Source: Butyrivibrio sp. INlla16 (GTDB lineage: Bacteria > Bacillota > Clostridia > Lachnospirales > Lachnospiraceae). From it: 51,821 nucleotides of DNA. Below the pieces are notes generated by a model. That model saw nothing but the letters and a program-made list of their open reading frames with translations, did no database searches and was not told the origin of the DNA. Location of the stretch: contig NZ_FMYB01000030.1 in assembly GCF_900104155.1 (NCBI RefSeq), positions 1 to 51,821 on the forward strand, written 5' to 3'. The translations under genes were made by a program, and so were the position numbers. Below, piece by piece: positions 34,197 through 42,655 of the stretch; within the stretch, counting starts at the first letter, position 1; every line of letters begins with the position of its first letter.

Positions 34197-36425
34197 GTGA
34201 AGAAAAGAAATATAATAAAATACTTGTTTTTAACAATATTATTATCAATACCGTTTTTGCTCTTGTTTACATCTCTCTGGTTTTTCAATACCTGGAATAC
34301 CATGACTGTGAACGAGCTTGTTTTCAATGTAAAGATGTCTTTGTCGGGCGCATCACATGCTATGATAAAGCTTTTTATTATGAAAGCATTTCTTCCAACA
34401 TGTGTGGCAGCACTTATAATCTTTTTATTTCTGCTACTTGCAAACGATGCATTTAAAGGGAAAAAGACTCTGATAGCGATCGGAGCATCTATTATTGCTC
34501 TTGTGGCTTTTGTTGCGTATACGTGGATTCAGCTGGATATGACTTCATATATTGATCAGCAGCTCCATGCATCCACCTTTATTAAGGATAATTATGTTGA
34601 TCCCAATTCCGTAAACATCGATTTCCCTGAAAAGAAGAGAAATCTGGTTTATATCTACCTTGAATCCACTGAAGTTACAGACAGCGATTCAGAGCATGGC
34701 GGTGCTTTTGAAAAGAGCAGAATCCCTGAGCTTACGGACCTGGCACTTTCGCATGAGTTTTTTGGGGATGGTTCAGATAAGCTTAACGGGGGCTTTTCTA
34801 TGCCTGGAACTGATTGGACAATGGGGGCAATTTTTGCACAGTCCACAGGGCTTCCGCTACAGATAAGTATTGATGCCAACAGCATGTCGGAGCAGGAGAC
34901 ATTCTTCCCGACTGTAAGGGCAATAGGTGATATTTTAAAGGATGAGGGCTATCATCAGGAGTATCTTTGCGGCTCAAATGCAAGCTTTGGCGGAAGAGAG
35001 CTCTTCTTTAAGACGCACGGAGATTATGGCATAGTTGACTATCCTTATGCCAAGGATCAGGGCTGGATACCCCAGGATTACGGTGTATGGTGGGGCTTTG
35101 AGGATGAGAAACTCTATGAATATGCTAAAAACCGTCTTAGTGAGCTGTCCAAATCGGATGAACCCTTCAATCTGACACTTCTTACCGTTGATACTCATTT
35201 TGAGGATGGTTATGTCTGCAGATTGTGTGAAGACGAGTTTGAGGATCAGTATTCCAACGTATTTGCATGTGCAAGCAGACAGGCTACAGAGTTTGTAAAC
35301 TGGATAAAAGAGCAGGATTTCTATGAAAATACAACCATAGTTCTTGTGGGCGACCATCCTACAATGGATGCTGATTTTTGTGCGGAAATACCTGAGGATT
35401 ATACGAGAAAGGTATACACCTGTATTATTAATCCCGGTGCATCAAGGGATGGCGCAGACCAGAGAGAATATACAACCTTCGATATGTTCCCGACAACAGT
35501 TGCTGCTTTAGGTGCATCTATTGAGGGTGACAGGCTTGGTCTTGGAGCAAATCTGTTTTCAAGTGAGCAGACTCTTCTTGAAAAATATGGAATGGAACTT
35601 GAAGAAAGTGAGCTTAATAGAAAATCTCACTTTATGAATGAACTTGCCGGAATAACCGATGAAATGGCGATGGAACAAAACTATGAGGGAGCGTCTGCAA
35701 ACTGCAGCATCGAAGAGCAGGGAGATATAGTTAAAGTAACAGTAAGTGACATTACGGGAGTTGTTGAAAAAATCGAGGGTATTCAGGTCGATGTAAGGAA
35801 GGATGGAAATTACGACAATCTTATGACCTATAACATGGTTTTAAACTCGGATGGATCATATTCTGTAGATATACCTGCAAGTGAGATAAATCCCGGTGAT
35901 ACAGACTTCAATATTATTTGTAAGGGGGCTCTTGGCTCTGATATTAGTCTCTTTTCACAAAGAGGCGATATGCACCTTAAACAGACTGACCTGCAGAAGT
36001 ATCTCGAAGCCTTAAAAGCGTATGCAGAGAGTGGTGAATATACTGTATTTATCACGACCAGGAAGAGCGGCGCTATGAGACTTACGGATGACAACATTGC
36101 AGCGTTAAAAGCTCTCGGCATAAGCGATGATATTCCAAAAGGACAGGATGTCACTATAGTTGCAGCAATTAACAGCGAGCTGAACGACAGCCATGCTACC
36201 AAAGAAAACCAAAATATCAAGGGTACTGCATCTGATAACGTATCCTATCATTTAAAGGGAAGCTGGGATAGTTTTAAGGATAAAGATTTCCTCCTCGAAA
36301 TTAATGATGAAAATATAATGATTGAGCGAAAGGGACTGCATTTCGCCGTAGTAAATAATTCAACCGGAAGAGTGGCCGATTATGTAAACTTCGACCTACT
36401 TGATAAGGAATGCAGGAGATATTAA
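34197..36425 (+). CDS. MdoB/LtaS-like phosphoglycerol transferase with extra C-terminal domain
   Basis: A 742-residue membrane protein starting at GTG with AAGGA six bases ahead. Three N-terminal helices (about 7-30, 60-82, 92-110) precede an extracellular sulfatase-fold domain (about 145-450). The metal ligand Glu156 is in VYIYLEST, the nucleophile region is SMPGTDWTMGAIFAQSTGLPL (Thr208 or Thr205), and GDHPTMD gives further metal ligands. The block around GTDWTMG and STGLPL resembles MdoB (OpgB) more than LtaS. Such enzymes move phosphoglycerol from phosphatidylglycerol to glycans or teichoic acids. The final 250 residues (about 490-742) form an additional beta-rich region not recognised. 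It is divergently transcribed from the GDPD-like lipoprotein gene, with which it shares a 94-base promoter region. Confidence 0.85.
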   Translation: MKKRNIIKYLFLTILLSIPFLLLFTSLWFFNTWNTMTVNELVFNVKMSLSGASHAMIKLFIMKAFLPTCVAALIIFLFLLLANDAFKGKKTLIAIGASIIALVAFVAYTWIQLDMTSYIDQQLHASTFIKDNYVDPNSVNIDFPEKKRNLVYIYLESTEVTDSDSEHGGAFEKSRIPELTDLALSHEFFGDGSDKLNGGFSMPGTDWTMGAIFAQSTGLPLQISIDANSMSEQETFFPTVRAIGDILKDEGYHQEYLCGSNASFGGRELFFKTHGDYGIVDYPYAKDQGWIPQDYGVWWGFEDEKLYEYAKNRLSELSKSDEPFNLTLLTVDTHFEDGYVCRLCEDEFEDQYSNVFACASRQATEFVNWIKEQDFYENTTIVLVGDHPTMDADFCAEIPEDYTRKVYTCIINPGASRDGADQREYTTFDMFPTTVAALGASIEGDRLGLGANLFSSEQTLLEKYGMELEESELNRKSHFMNELAGITDEMAMEQNYEGASANCSIEEQGDIVKVTVSDITGVVEKIEGIQVDVRKDGNYDNLMTYNMVLNSDGSYSVDIPASEINPGDTDFNIICKGALGSDISLFSQRGDMHLKQTDLQKYLEALKAYAESGEYTVFITTRKSGAMRLTDDNIAALKALGISDDIPKGQDVTIVAAINSELNDSHATKENQNIKGTASDNVSYHLKGSWDSFKDKDFLLEINDENIMIERKGLHFAVVNNSTGRVADYVNFDLLDKECRRY

Positions 36426-36427
36426 AA

Positions 36428-38221
36428 ATGGCATTCGATGGAATTACAGTCGCCAACATAGTGCGCGACATAAAAAAAGAACTTACAGGCGGTCGTATTT
36501 ACAAGATCGCCCAGACAGAAAAAGATGAGCTTTTAATAACGGTAAGGAAGGCTGTGGAAAACGGCGGCGGTCAGAGACGACTTTTTATGTCTTCTGATGC
36601 TTCACTTCCGCTTGTCTATATGACTGATGAGAATAAGCAGAGTCCTATGACAGCACCGAATTTCTGCATGCTTCTGAGGAAACATATTCAAAACGGCAAG
36701 ATAATAGATGTATTTCAGCCTGAGTTTGAGAGAATCATCAGGATTGAGATCGAACACCTGGACGAGATGGGAGATCTTCGCCATAAGACTCTGCTTATGG
36801 AGCTTATGGGAAAATACAGCAACATCATTTTTGTAGATGAGGATAATAAGATCATTGATTCAATCAAGCATATTCCTTCATCGGTGAGCTCTGTTCGGGA
36901 GGTGCTTCCGGGACGGGATTATTTTGTGCCTGTAACCCAGGATAAACTTAATCCTCTGAAAGTAACCAAGGATGAGTTTATGAGTCTTGTTCCTTCAAAA
37001 GGGCAGCCTGTTTTCAAAGCTCTCTATGAGAGCTTCACAGGCCTTTCACCTGTTGTTTCAAGAGAAATATGCTATAGGGCTGATATTGATTCTGATAAAT
37101 CTGCTATTGCGCTTGAGAACGATGAATGTGTCAGACTGTGGGATGCTTTTGATAAGGTTATGACAGGGATCAGGAATGATGAGTTCGCGCCAGAGCTTAT
37201 TTATATAAATGAAAAGCCTAAGGAATATGCAGCAATTCCGCTTACCATGTATCATGAAGGTGCGGATTCTTCTTACAAAGAATATGAGGAGATATCGACA
37301 CTTTTACTGGATTTTTATTCTGAGAAAAATACTGTTACAAGGATCAGACAAAAATCTTCAGACCTCAGAAAATTGGTAGCAACTGCTCTTGAGAGAAATA
37401 TCAGAACGCTCGATCTTCAGACCAATCAGCTCCGCGACACCGAGAAGAAGGATAAATACAGGATTTACGGCGAACTTCTTACAGTATATGGCTACAGTGC
37501 TGAGCCTGATGCCACGTCGATAACGGTTAATGATTACAATACAGGAAAAGATGTCAAGATAACTCTTGATCCCACACTTACTATTGCTCAGAACGCCAAG
37601 AAATATTTTGATAAGTATACAAAGATGAAGAGAACCGCTGAGGCGCTTGAGATTCAGATGAAAGAGGTTTCAGAGACCGTTTCTCATCTGGAATCCATTG
37701 CTGCTTCTCTTGATATCGCAAGGCAGGAAGAGGATCTTACGGATATCAGAAGAGAGCTTGTAGAAGGCGGATATATTAAGGGTAGTGCCGCTGACAGGAT
37801 AAACGGAAAAGGAAAAAACGGTAAGAACAACCGTGGCCGAAATTCCAAGAGTAAGCCCTTCCATTATATCAGTAGCGACGGTTTCCATATTTATGTAGGG
37901 AAAAACAACTACCAGAACGATGAGCTTACTTTCAAGATGGCCAACGGTGGAGACTGGTGGTTCCACGCAAAGGGCATACCCGGGTCTCACGTTGTTCTCA
38001 TCACCGAAGGAAAAGAAGTGCCGGACAGATCTTTCGAGGAGGCTGCATCCCTTGCGGCTTATTATTCAAAGGGCAAGGAACAGGACAAGGTAGAAATAGA
38101 TTACCTAAAGCGTAAGGATGTCAAAAAGCCGGGAGGCGCAAAGCCTGGATTTGTCGTGTATTACACCAATTATTCAATGGTTATAGGTACTGATATTTCC
38201 GCGCTTAAGGAAATTGATTAA
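36428..38221 (+). CDS. rqcH: NFACT-family protein RqcH (fibronectin-binding-like)
   Basis: A 597-residue protein. NFACT-N at about 1-200 (FDGITVANIVRDIKKELTGGRIYKIAQ, and MGDLRHKTLLMELMGKYSNIIF), helix-hairpin-helix and coiled-coil regions (about 200-440), a basic Gly/Lys/Asn-rich linker (about 462-480), and NFACT-R (about 485-590) with NDELTFKMANGGDWWFHAKGIPGSHVVL. RqcH binds obstructed 50S subunits and recruits alanine tRNA to add poly-alanine tails to stalled peptides. Older annotations call it fibronectin-binding protein. The ATG at 36428 has AGGAGA upstream. It starts just after the transferase gene and ends with TAA at 38219-38221. Confidence 0.93.
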   Translation: MAFDGITVANIVRDIKKELTGGRIYKIAQTEKDELLITVRKAVENGGGQRRLFMSSDASLPLVYMTDENKQSPMTAPNFCMLLRKHIQNGKIIDVFQPEFERIIRIEIEHLDEMGDLRHKTLLMELMGKYSNIIFVDEDNKIIDSIKHIPSSVSSVREVLPGRDYFVPVTQDKLNPLKVTKDEFMSLVPSKGQPVFKALYESFTGLSPVVSREICYRADIDSDKSAIALENDECVRLWDAFDKVMTGIRNDEFAPELIYINEKPKEYAAIPLTMYHEGADSSYKEYEEISTLLLDFYSEKNTVTRIRQKSSDLRKLVATALERNIRTLDLQTNQLRDTEKKDKYRIYGELLTVYGYSAEPDATSITVNDYNTGKDVKITLDPTLTIAQNAKKYFDKYTKMKRTAEALEIQMKEVSETVSHLESIAASLDIARQEEDLTDIRRELVEGGYIKGSAADRINGKGKNGKNNRGRNSKSKPFHYISSDGFHIYVGKNNYQNDELTFKMANGGDWWFHAKGIPGSHVVLITEGKEVPDRSFEEAASLAAYYSKGKEQDKVEIDYLKRKDVKKPGGAKPGFVVYYTNYSMVIGTDISALKEID

Positions 38222-38338
38222 GACTAAAAATAAAACGTAACAATTTTTTTTGCAATTTTATTTGGCTTCACTTCGAAAGCGGCGTCATATTCATCGGATT
38301 GGCGTGATTGGAGACAGAAGCAGTCTGATTATGCCACC

Positions 38339-40591
38339 ATGAGAAGTGGCGGTTGCAGAATTGTTTCTTATGCAAAATTACTGAAAGCTACAGGGCTTGT
38401 TACAGATCCAAACTTTAATCCTGATGAATTATTTAGATGGTGTGCGGCTAATGGTAAGGTTGCCTCATTAGGGGATGTTACAGAGCAGGGTACTCCCGGT
38501 GAAATCCCGATTTTGTATGCAAAAAAAGTTTTGGGAAAGACTATTACACAGAAAAAAGATGGTGTTATGTTAAGCGGTGACAATGCAACAAGAAGAAACA
38601 CTGCTATAAATTATAGTAAGCAAGGGTATTATGTAATTGTATGTGGTCCGAATCACTTTTCATATGTTGATGAAGAAAGAACAAGATCAACCGGTAATCT
38701 GTGGGTAGATGATTCCGGGTATGGTGTTACTCAAGTTGGCGACACGATATGTGGATATAGTTTACAGAAATATCAAAGGATCAGAATCTTTACAGCTGAG
38801 GCTCCCACACCTCAACCCGATCCTGAACCAACTCCGTCTACACCTACAGGAAGTAGAATGGCATCAGGCTATAGCAGAACTCTGCCTGATGGCGATTATA
38901 TTATAGCCAATGCAGCAAATCAGAAATACTATCTTGATATAGAAGGTAGCAGTTATCCGGCTACTGAATTTCAAAATGTACATCTTTGGCATGAGGATAA
39001 TCTGAGTCTTAATGATTATGATGTTTGGCATCTAAAATATGAGAATGGATTTTATACTATAACTCAATATGACACAGGTATGGCACTTGATGTTTATTAT
39101 CAAGGTCTTGAAAGCGGTACAAATGTAGATGTTTATTATAATTATGAAGACAACGATGCTCAGCTGTTTGCTATTTCTGCAAACGGTAGAAATGGCTATA
39201 GAATTCAGGCCAGATGCAACGGATATTCTCTGGATATAGAAAACGGAAATATTGCGGATAACTCAAATGTAAGAACCTGTTCCAATAACAATTCTGATGC
39301 ACAGTCATGGGTGTTTATACCCTACAAACCTGCCCAGCCAATTAGTAATGGCAGATATATTATTACCAGTGCACTGAATAGCAACCTGGAATTGGATGTT
39401 GCCGGAGATACAGCTAATATAGCTAATGCTACAAATGTTCAGATTTGGGATGATTCATGTCAGAGTAAATATAATTCATTTGACGTAGAAAAGCTTAATA
39501 ACGGTTATTATAAGCTTACAAATGCAGCCTCAGGAAAAGTGCTTGATTTATATGGTGGAGGTACACAATATAATTCCAATATATGTGTTCATGATGCAAA
39601 TAGTAGCCTGGCACAGCAGTGGGCAATAATTCCCGCAGGAAGTGGCTATGCACTTGTTCCAAGATGTAGCGGAATGGCAATGGATGTGGTTAATTCATCC
39701 AAAAGTAACGGGGCGAATGTTCAGCAGAGGCCATTTAACGGGAATAATATACAGGCAAACCAGACATGGAATTTTGCTGTTGCCGAGCACTCAATAAAGT
39801 TTGATGCCAATGGTGATAATAATGCGCCGGCTTCCCAGATAAAATACTATAGAAATGCTCTTACTATCACAAATGATATACCAACTAGAAGCGGTTATAA
39901 ATTCGCAGGTTGGAAAGTTAGTAAGGCAACAAATAATATTATAGTTAAGCCCGGTGAGTTATTAAAAATCGATATGAATATGATTCTGTATGCTCATTGG
40001 GAAAGCACAGGAAATAATGAGACCGGTGAGAAAAGTACAGAGGAAATAAAGCCGGGTAAGGATGAATCCGGTGAAGGCAAGAAAACAGAAGGAAAAGATA
40101 CAAAGCCTTCTGATAAGGTTGAAACTAAGAAGGCAAAGCCTGAGGTAGGTGATACGGTTGTTGATGAGGAATCAAATGCTTATTACCTTGTATTACAGAC
40201 AGGTGTAAATTCAAATGCTGTTATTTATGTAAAGTCTAAGAACAGCAGTGACAAGAAGGTTACAATTCCTGCAGACATAACAGTTGATGACGTAAACTAT
40301 ATGGTTTATGCGATTGCTCCAAATGCGTTTAGGAACAATACCAAGTTAAGGTCAGTTACTATTGAGAAAAACATATTATCAATCGGTAAAAACGCATTTT
40401 ATGGATGCAAAAACCTTAAGAATATAAGAATTAAGACAACTAGTCTTTCCAAGAATACGGTTGGTAAGAATGCGTTTAAGGGTATTAATACCAAAGCAAA
40501 AGTAAAGGTTCCTAAGAGTAAATTAAAGAGTTATACAAAAGTATTGAAAGCCAGAGGGATCTCAGGTAAAAAGCAGACAATCACAAAATAA
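38339..40591 (+). CDS. Secreted mosaic protein: C39-like peptidase, two ricin-type lectin domains, Flg_new repeat, BspA-type LRR; N-terminus disrupted
   Basis: From the first usable ATG the protein has 750 residues, but its first domain is cut. The reading frame is open and protein-like from 38234 and encodes a hydrophobic stretch (TIFFAILFGF) then SKAASYSSDWRDWRQKQSDY, a signal peptide plus the usual start of C39-like peptidase domains, with no ATG, GTG or TTG in frame. The peptidase shows Cys6 in RSGGC and His107 in GPNHFSYV. Two ricin-type beta-trefoils follow (about 180-330 and 335-482; AQSWVF, AQQWAI and NQTWNF are QxW motifs), then a Listeria-Bacteroides repeat (about 485-555, ending MILYAHWE), a Lys/Glu linker, and BspA-type LRRs (about 640-735, IAPNAFRNNTKLRSVTI). 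Likely wall-associated glycan binding. It may be a pseudogene in this genome. Confidence 0.8.
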   Translation: MRSGGCRIVSYAKLLKATGLVTDPNFNPDELFRWCAANGKVASLGDVTEQGTPGEIPILYAKKVLGKTITQKKDGVMLSGDNATRRNTAINYSKQGYYVIVCGPNHFSYVDEERTRSTGNLWVDDSGYGVTQVGDTICGYSLQKYQRIRIFTAEAPTPQPDPEPTPSTPTGSRMASGYSRTLPDGDYIIANAANQKYYLDIEGSSYPATEFQNVHLWHEDNLSLNDYDVWHLKYENGFYTITQYDTGMALDVYYQGLESGTNVDVYYNYEDNDAQLFAISANGRNGYRIQARCNGYSLDIENGNIADNSNVRTCSNNNSDAQSWVFIPYKPAQPISNGRYIITSALNSNLELDVAGDTANIANATNVQIWDDSCQSKYNSFDVEKLNNGYYKLTNAASGKVLDLYGGGTQYNSNICVHDANSSLAQQWAIIPAGSGYALVPRCSGMAMDVVNSSKSNGANVQQRPFNGNNIQANQTWNFAVAEHSIKFDANGDNNAPASQIKYYRNALTITNDIPTRSGYKFAGWKVSKATNNIIVKPGELLKIDMNMILYAHWESTGNNETGEKSTEEIKPGKDESGEGKKTEGKDTKPSDKVETKKAKPEVGDTVVDEESNAYYLVLQTGVNSNAVIYVKSKNSSDKKVTIPADITVDDVNYMVYAIAPNAFRNNTKLRSVTIEKNILSIGKNAFYGCKNLKNIRIKTTSLSKNTVGKNAFKGINTKAKVKVPKSKLKSYTKVLKARGISGKKQTITK

Positions 40592-40617
40592 TCTCTTTTA
40601 AATCTGAAAAACAGAAA

Positions 40618-40658
40618 TTAAGAAAGACAGTGGAAGCAATTTTCACTGTCTTTCTTAA
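40618..40658 (+). terminator. Perfect 15-base hairpin after the mosaic protein gene
   Basis: TTAAGAAAGACAGTG (40618-40632) and CACTGTCTTTCTTAA (40644-40658) are exact inverted repeats around an 11-base loop. The right arm is T-rich but no separate T run follows, so termination is likely rather than certain. Confidence 0.6.
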
Positions 40659-40692
40659 TGACAATAATAATATGCGTTTAAGCTTGAAATCA

Positions 40693-40722
40693 TTGACTAA
40701 AACTGCTGTTTCATCATATTAT
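40693..40722 (+). promoter_or_regulatory. Promoter of the yicC-gmk-rpoZ-rimO-pgsA operon
   Basis: TTGACT (40693-40698) and TATTAT (40717-40722) are 18 bases apart, each with five of six consensus matches. The leader holds an 8-base inverted repeat (TTTCTATC ... GATAGAAA) and the palindrome GAAAATATTTTC before AGGAGG. Confidence 0.6.
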
Positions 40723-40802
40723 AATAGAGGTGTTTCTATCAGAATTATGCCAAATAACGATAGAAAGACCGGAAGTGAAAATATTTTCGGTTAGGAGGAA
40801 TT

Positions 40803-41690
40803 ATGGTTTGTAGTATGACAGGCTACGGACGAAGTGAAGTAGCCGACGAGAAGCATAAGTTTACGGTTGAGATGAAGTCCGTAAACAACCGTTATCTTGA
40901 TATCAATATCAAGATGCCAAAAAAGTTTAATGCATTAGAGTCCAAGATCAGGAATGAACTTAAGCAGTTTATTAAAAGAGGAAAGGTCGATGTTTTCATA
41001 ACATATGAGGATTTTTCCGAGACCGATACAAGAGTAAGATACAACAAGGAAATTGCTGCCGAGTATCTCGAGTACTTAAAGCAGATGTCCGAAGATTTCG
41101 GTATCGATAATGATATCAGAGTATCTTCACTTTCAAAGTATCCGGATGTTTTCAGCATGGAAGATGCGGAGCTTGATGAAGAAGAGATGTGGGGAACTCT
41201 TAAGAAGGCAATTGACGGCGCCGGCGAAGAGTTTGCTGCAGCAAGACAGAAGGAGGGAGAATTCCTCCACAAGGATCTTGATGAGAAACTTGAAGGAATG
41301 CTTGAGAGCGTTGAGTTTATTACAGAGAGATCCCCCATTATTATTGATGAGTACAGAAACCGCCTTAGAGATAAGGTTAAAGAGCTCCTTGAGGATAAGG
41401 CAGTTGATGAGAACAGACTTATCATGGAGGTTACTCTTTATGCTGATAAGGTTTCCGTGGATGAGGAGCTTGTTCGCTTAAGAAGTCATATCAAAGCTAT
41501 GAGAGATGCGCTTAATAAGGGCGATGATAAGGAAGGAATAGGAAGAAAACTGGATTTCCTTGCTCAGGAGATGAACAGAGAGTCCAATACTATCTTATCT
41601 AAATCAACAGATCTTGAGATATCTGACAGGGGCATAAGCCTTAAGACAGATGTTGAGAAGGTACGTGAGCAGATTCAGAATATTGAGTAA
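40803..41690 (+). CDS. YicC/YloC family endoribonuclease
   Basis: A 295-residue protein with the conserved start VCSMTGYGRSEV and EMKSVNNRYLDINIKMPKKFNALE, and the C-terminal block EGIGRKLDFLAQEMNRESNTILSKS that defines the YicC family. Family members are endoribonucleases taking part in RNA decay. TTAGGAGGAATT directly precedes the ATG, a very strong ribosome binding site. In Bacillus the order is yloC-remA-gmk-rpoZ; here gmk follows after 18 bases and remA is absent between them. Length is standard. Confidence 0.93.
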   Translation: MVCSMTGYGRSEVADEKHKFTVEMKSVNNRYLDINIKMPKKFNALESKIRNELKQFIKRGKVDVFITYEDFSETDTRVRYNKEIAAEYLEYLKQMSEDFGIDNDIRVSSLSKYPDVFSMEDAELDEEEMWGTLKKAIDGAGEEFAAARQKEGEFLHKDLDEKLEGMLESVEFITERSPIIIDEYRNRLRDKVKELLEDKAVDENRLIMEVTLYADKVSVDEELVRLRSHIKAMRDALNKGDDKEGIGRKLDFLAQEMNRESNTILSKSTDLEISDRGISLKTDVEKVREQIQNIE

Positions 41691-41708
41691 GGTAGGAAGT
41701 AAGACTTT

Positions 41709-42332
41709 ATGAATAACAAAGGTATTATTGTTGTTGTTTCCGGTTTTTCCGGTGCCGGAAAGGGTACTCTGATGAAGGAGCTGATAAAAAGATATGATAA
41801 TTATGCGTTATCAATTTCAGCTACTACAAGAAATCCCAGACCCGGAGAAGAGGATGGAAGAGAGTATTTTTTCATCTCTAAGGAAGAATTTGAGAAGCTT
41901 ATAGCGGAGGATGGTCTGGTGGAGCATGCCTGCTATGTGGGAAACTACTATGGAACTCCCAAGAAATTTGTCCAGGAAAAGCTTGATGCCGGCAAGGATG
42001 TAATTCTTGAAATAGAAATACAGGGTGCACTTCAGATTAAGAAGAAATTCCCCCAGGCACTTCTTCTTTTCGTAACACCTCCTTCGGTTGAGGAACTCGA
42101 GAAGAGGCTTCGTGGAAGAGGCACCGAAACTGATGATGTCATACACGGAAGAATGCTCAGAGCAAAAGAAGAGGGACAGGGTATTGACGAGTATGATAAT
42201 ATAGTAATCAATGACGATCTTGACGTCTGCGTTAAGCAGATGCATGAGATAATACAGGCAGCCCATTATACGCCTGATCGCAATAAGGAATTTATTGAAG
42301 AGATTAGGGCGCAGCTGTCAGAGTTAAAGTAA
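41709..42332 (+). CDS. gmk: Guanylate kinase
   Basis: A 207-residue nucleoside monophosphate kinase: VVSGFSGAGKGTL is the P-loop, and SISATTRNPRPGEEDGREYFF the GMP-binding segment. It turns GMP into GDP with ATP, and in Firmicutes it also links to (p)ppGpp control. The LLLFVTPPSVEELEKRLRGRGTE lid region is intact. It sits between yicC and rpoZ, a well conserved arrangement. Confidence 0.97.
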   Translation: MNNKGIIVVVSGFSGAGKGTLMKELIKRYDNYALSISATTRNPRPGEEDGREYFFISKEEFEKLIAEDGLVEHACYVGNYYGTPKKFVQEKLDAGKDVILEIEIQGALQIKKKFPQALLLFVTPPSVEELEKRLRGRGTETDDVIHGRMLRAKEEGQGIDEYDNIVINDDLDVCVKQMHEIIQAAHYTPDRNKEFIEEIRAQLSELK

Positions 42333-42355
42333 TTATTTTTAAATGGAGGACTAAC

Positions 42356-42637
42356 ATGATACATCCGTCATATGTGGATCTTATGAAGGTAGTTAATAAG
42401 GACGTAGAGGAAGGAAATGAGCCTATCATCAGCTCAAGATATTCCATCGTTATGGCAACAGCTAAGAGAGCAAGACAGCTTATCGCAGGTGATGAGCCTA
42501 TGGTAAGAGTTAAGGATAATGAGAAGTTCCTTTCAATCGCTGTTGACGAACTTAATGCCGATAAACTCAGAATTCTTTCTGACGAGGAGAAGGAAGCACT
42601 TCTTGAAACTAAGGAAGAGGATTCTGTCGAGGAATAA
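42356..42637 (+). CDS. rpoZ: DNA-directed RNA polymerase omega subunit
   Basis: A 93-residue omega subunit. The sequence SSRYSIVMATAKRARQLIAGDEPMV is the conserved core (R-Y-x-V-x-A-K-R-A-R-Q). It helps assemble the RNA polymerase beta-prime subunit. GGAGG lies six bases before the ATG. The acidic C-terminal tail (EEKEALLETKEEDSVEE) is normal for clostridial members. Location just after gmk supports the assignment. Confidence 0.95.
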   Translation: MIHPSYVDLMKVVNKDVEEGNEPIISSRYSIVMATAKRARQLIAGDEPMVRVKDNEKFLSIAVDELNADKLRILSDEEKEALLETKEEDSVEE

Positions 42638-42655
42638 TTTTCTCAGGTAACCAAT

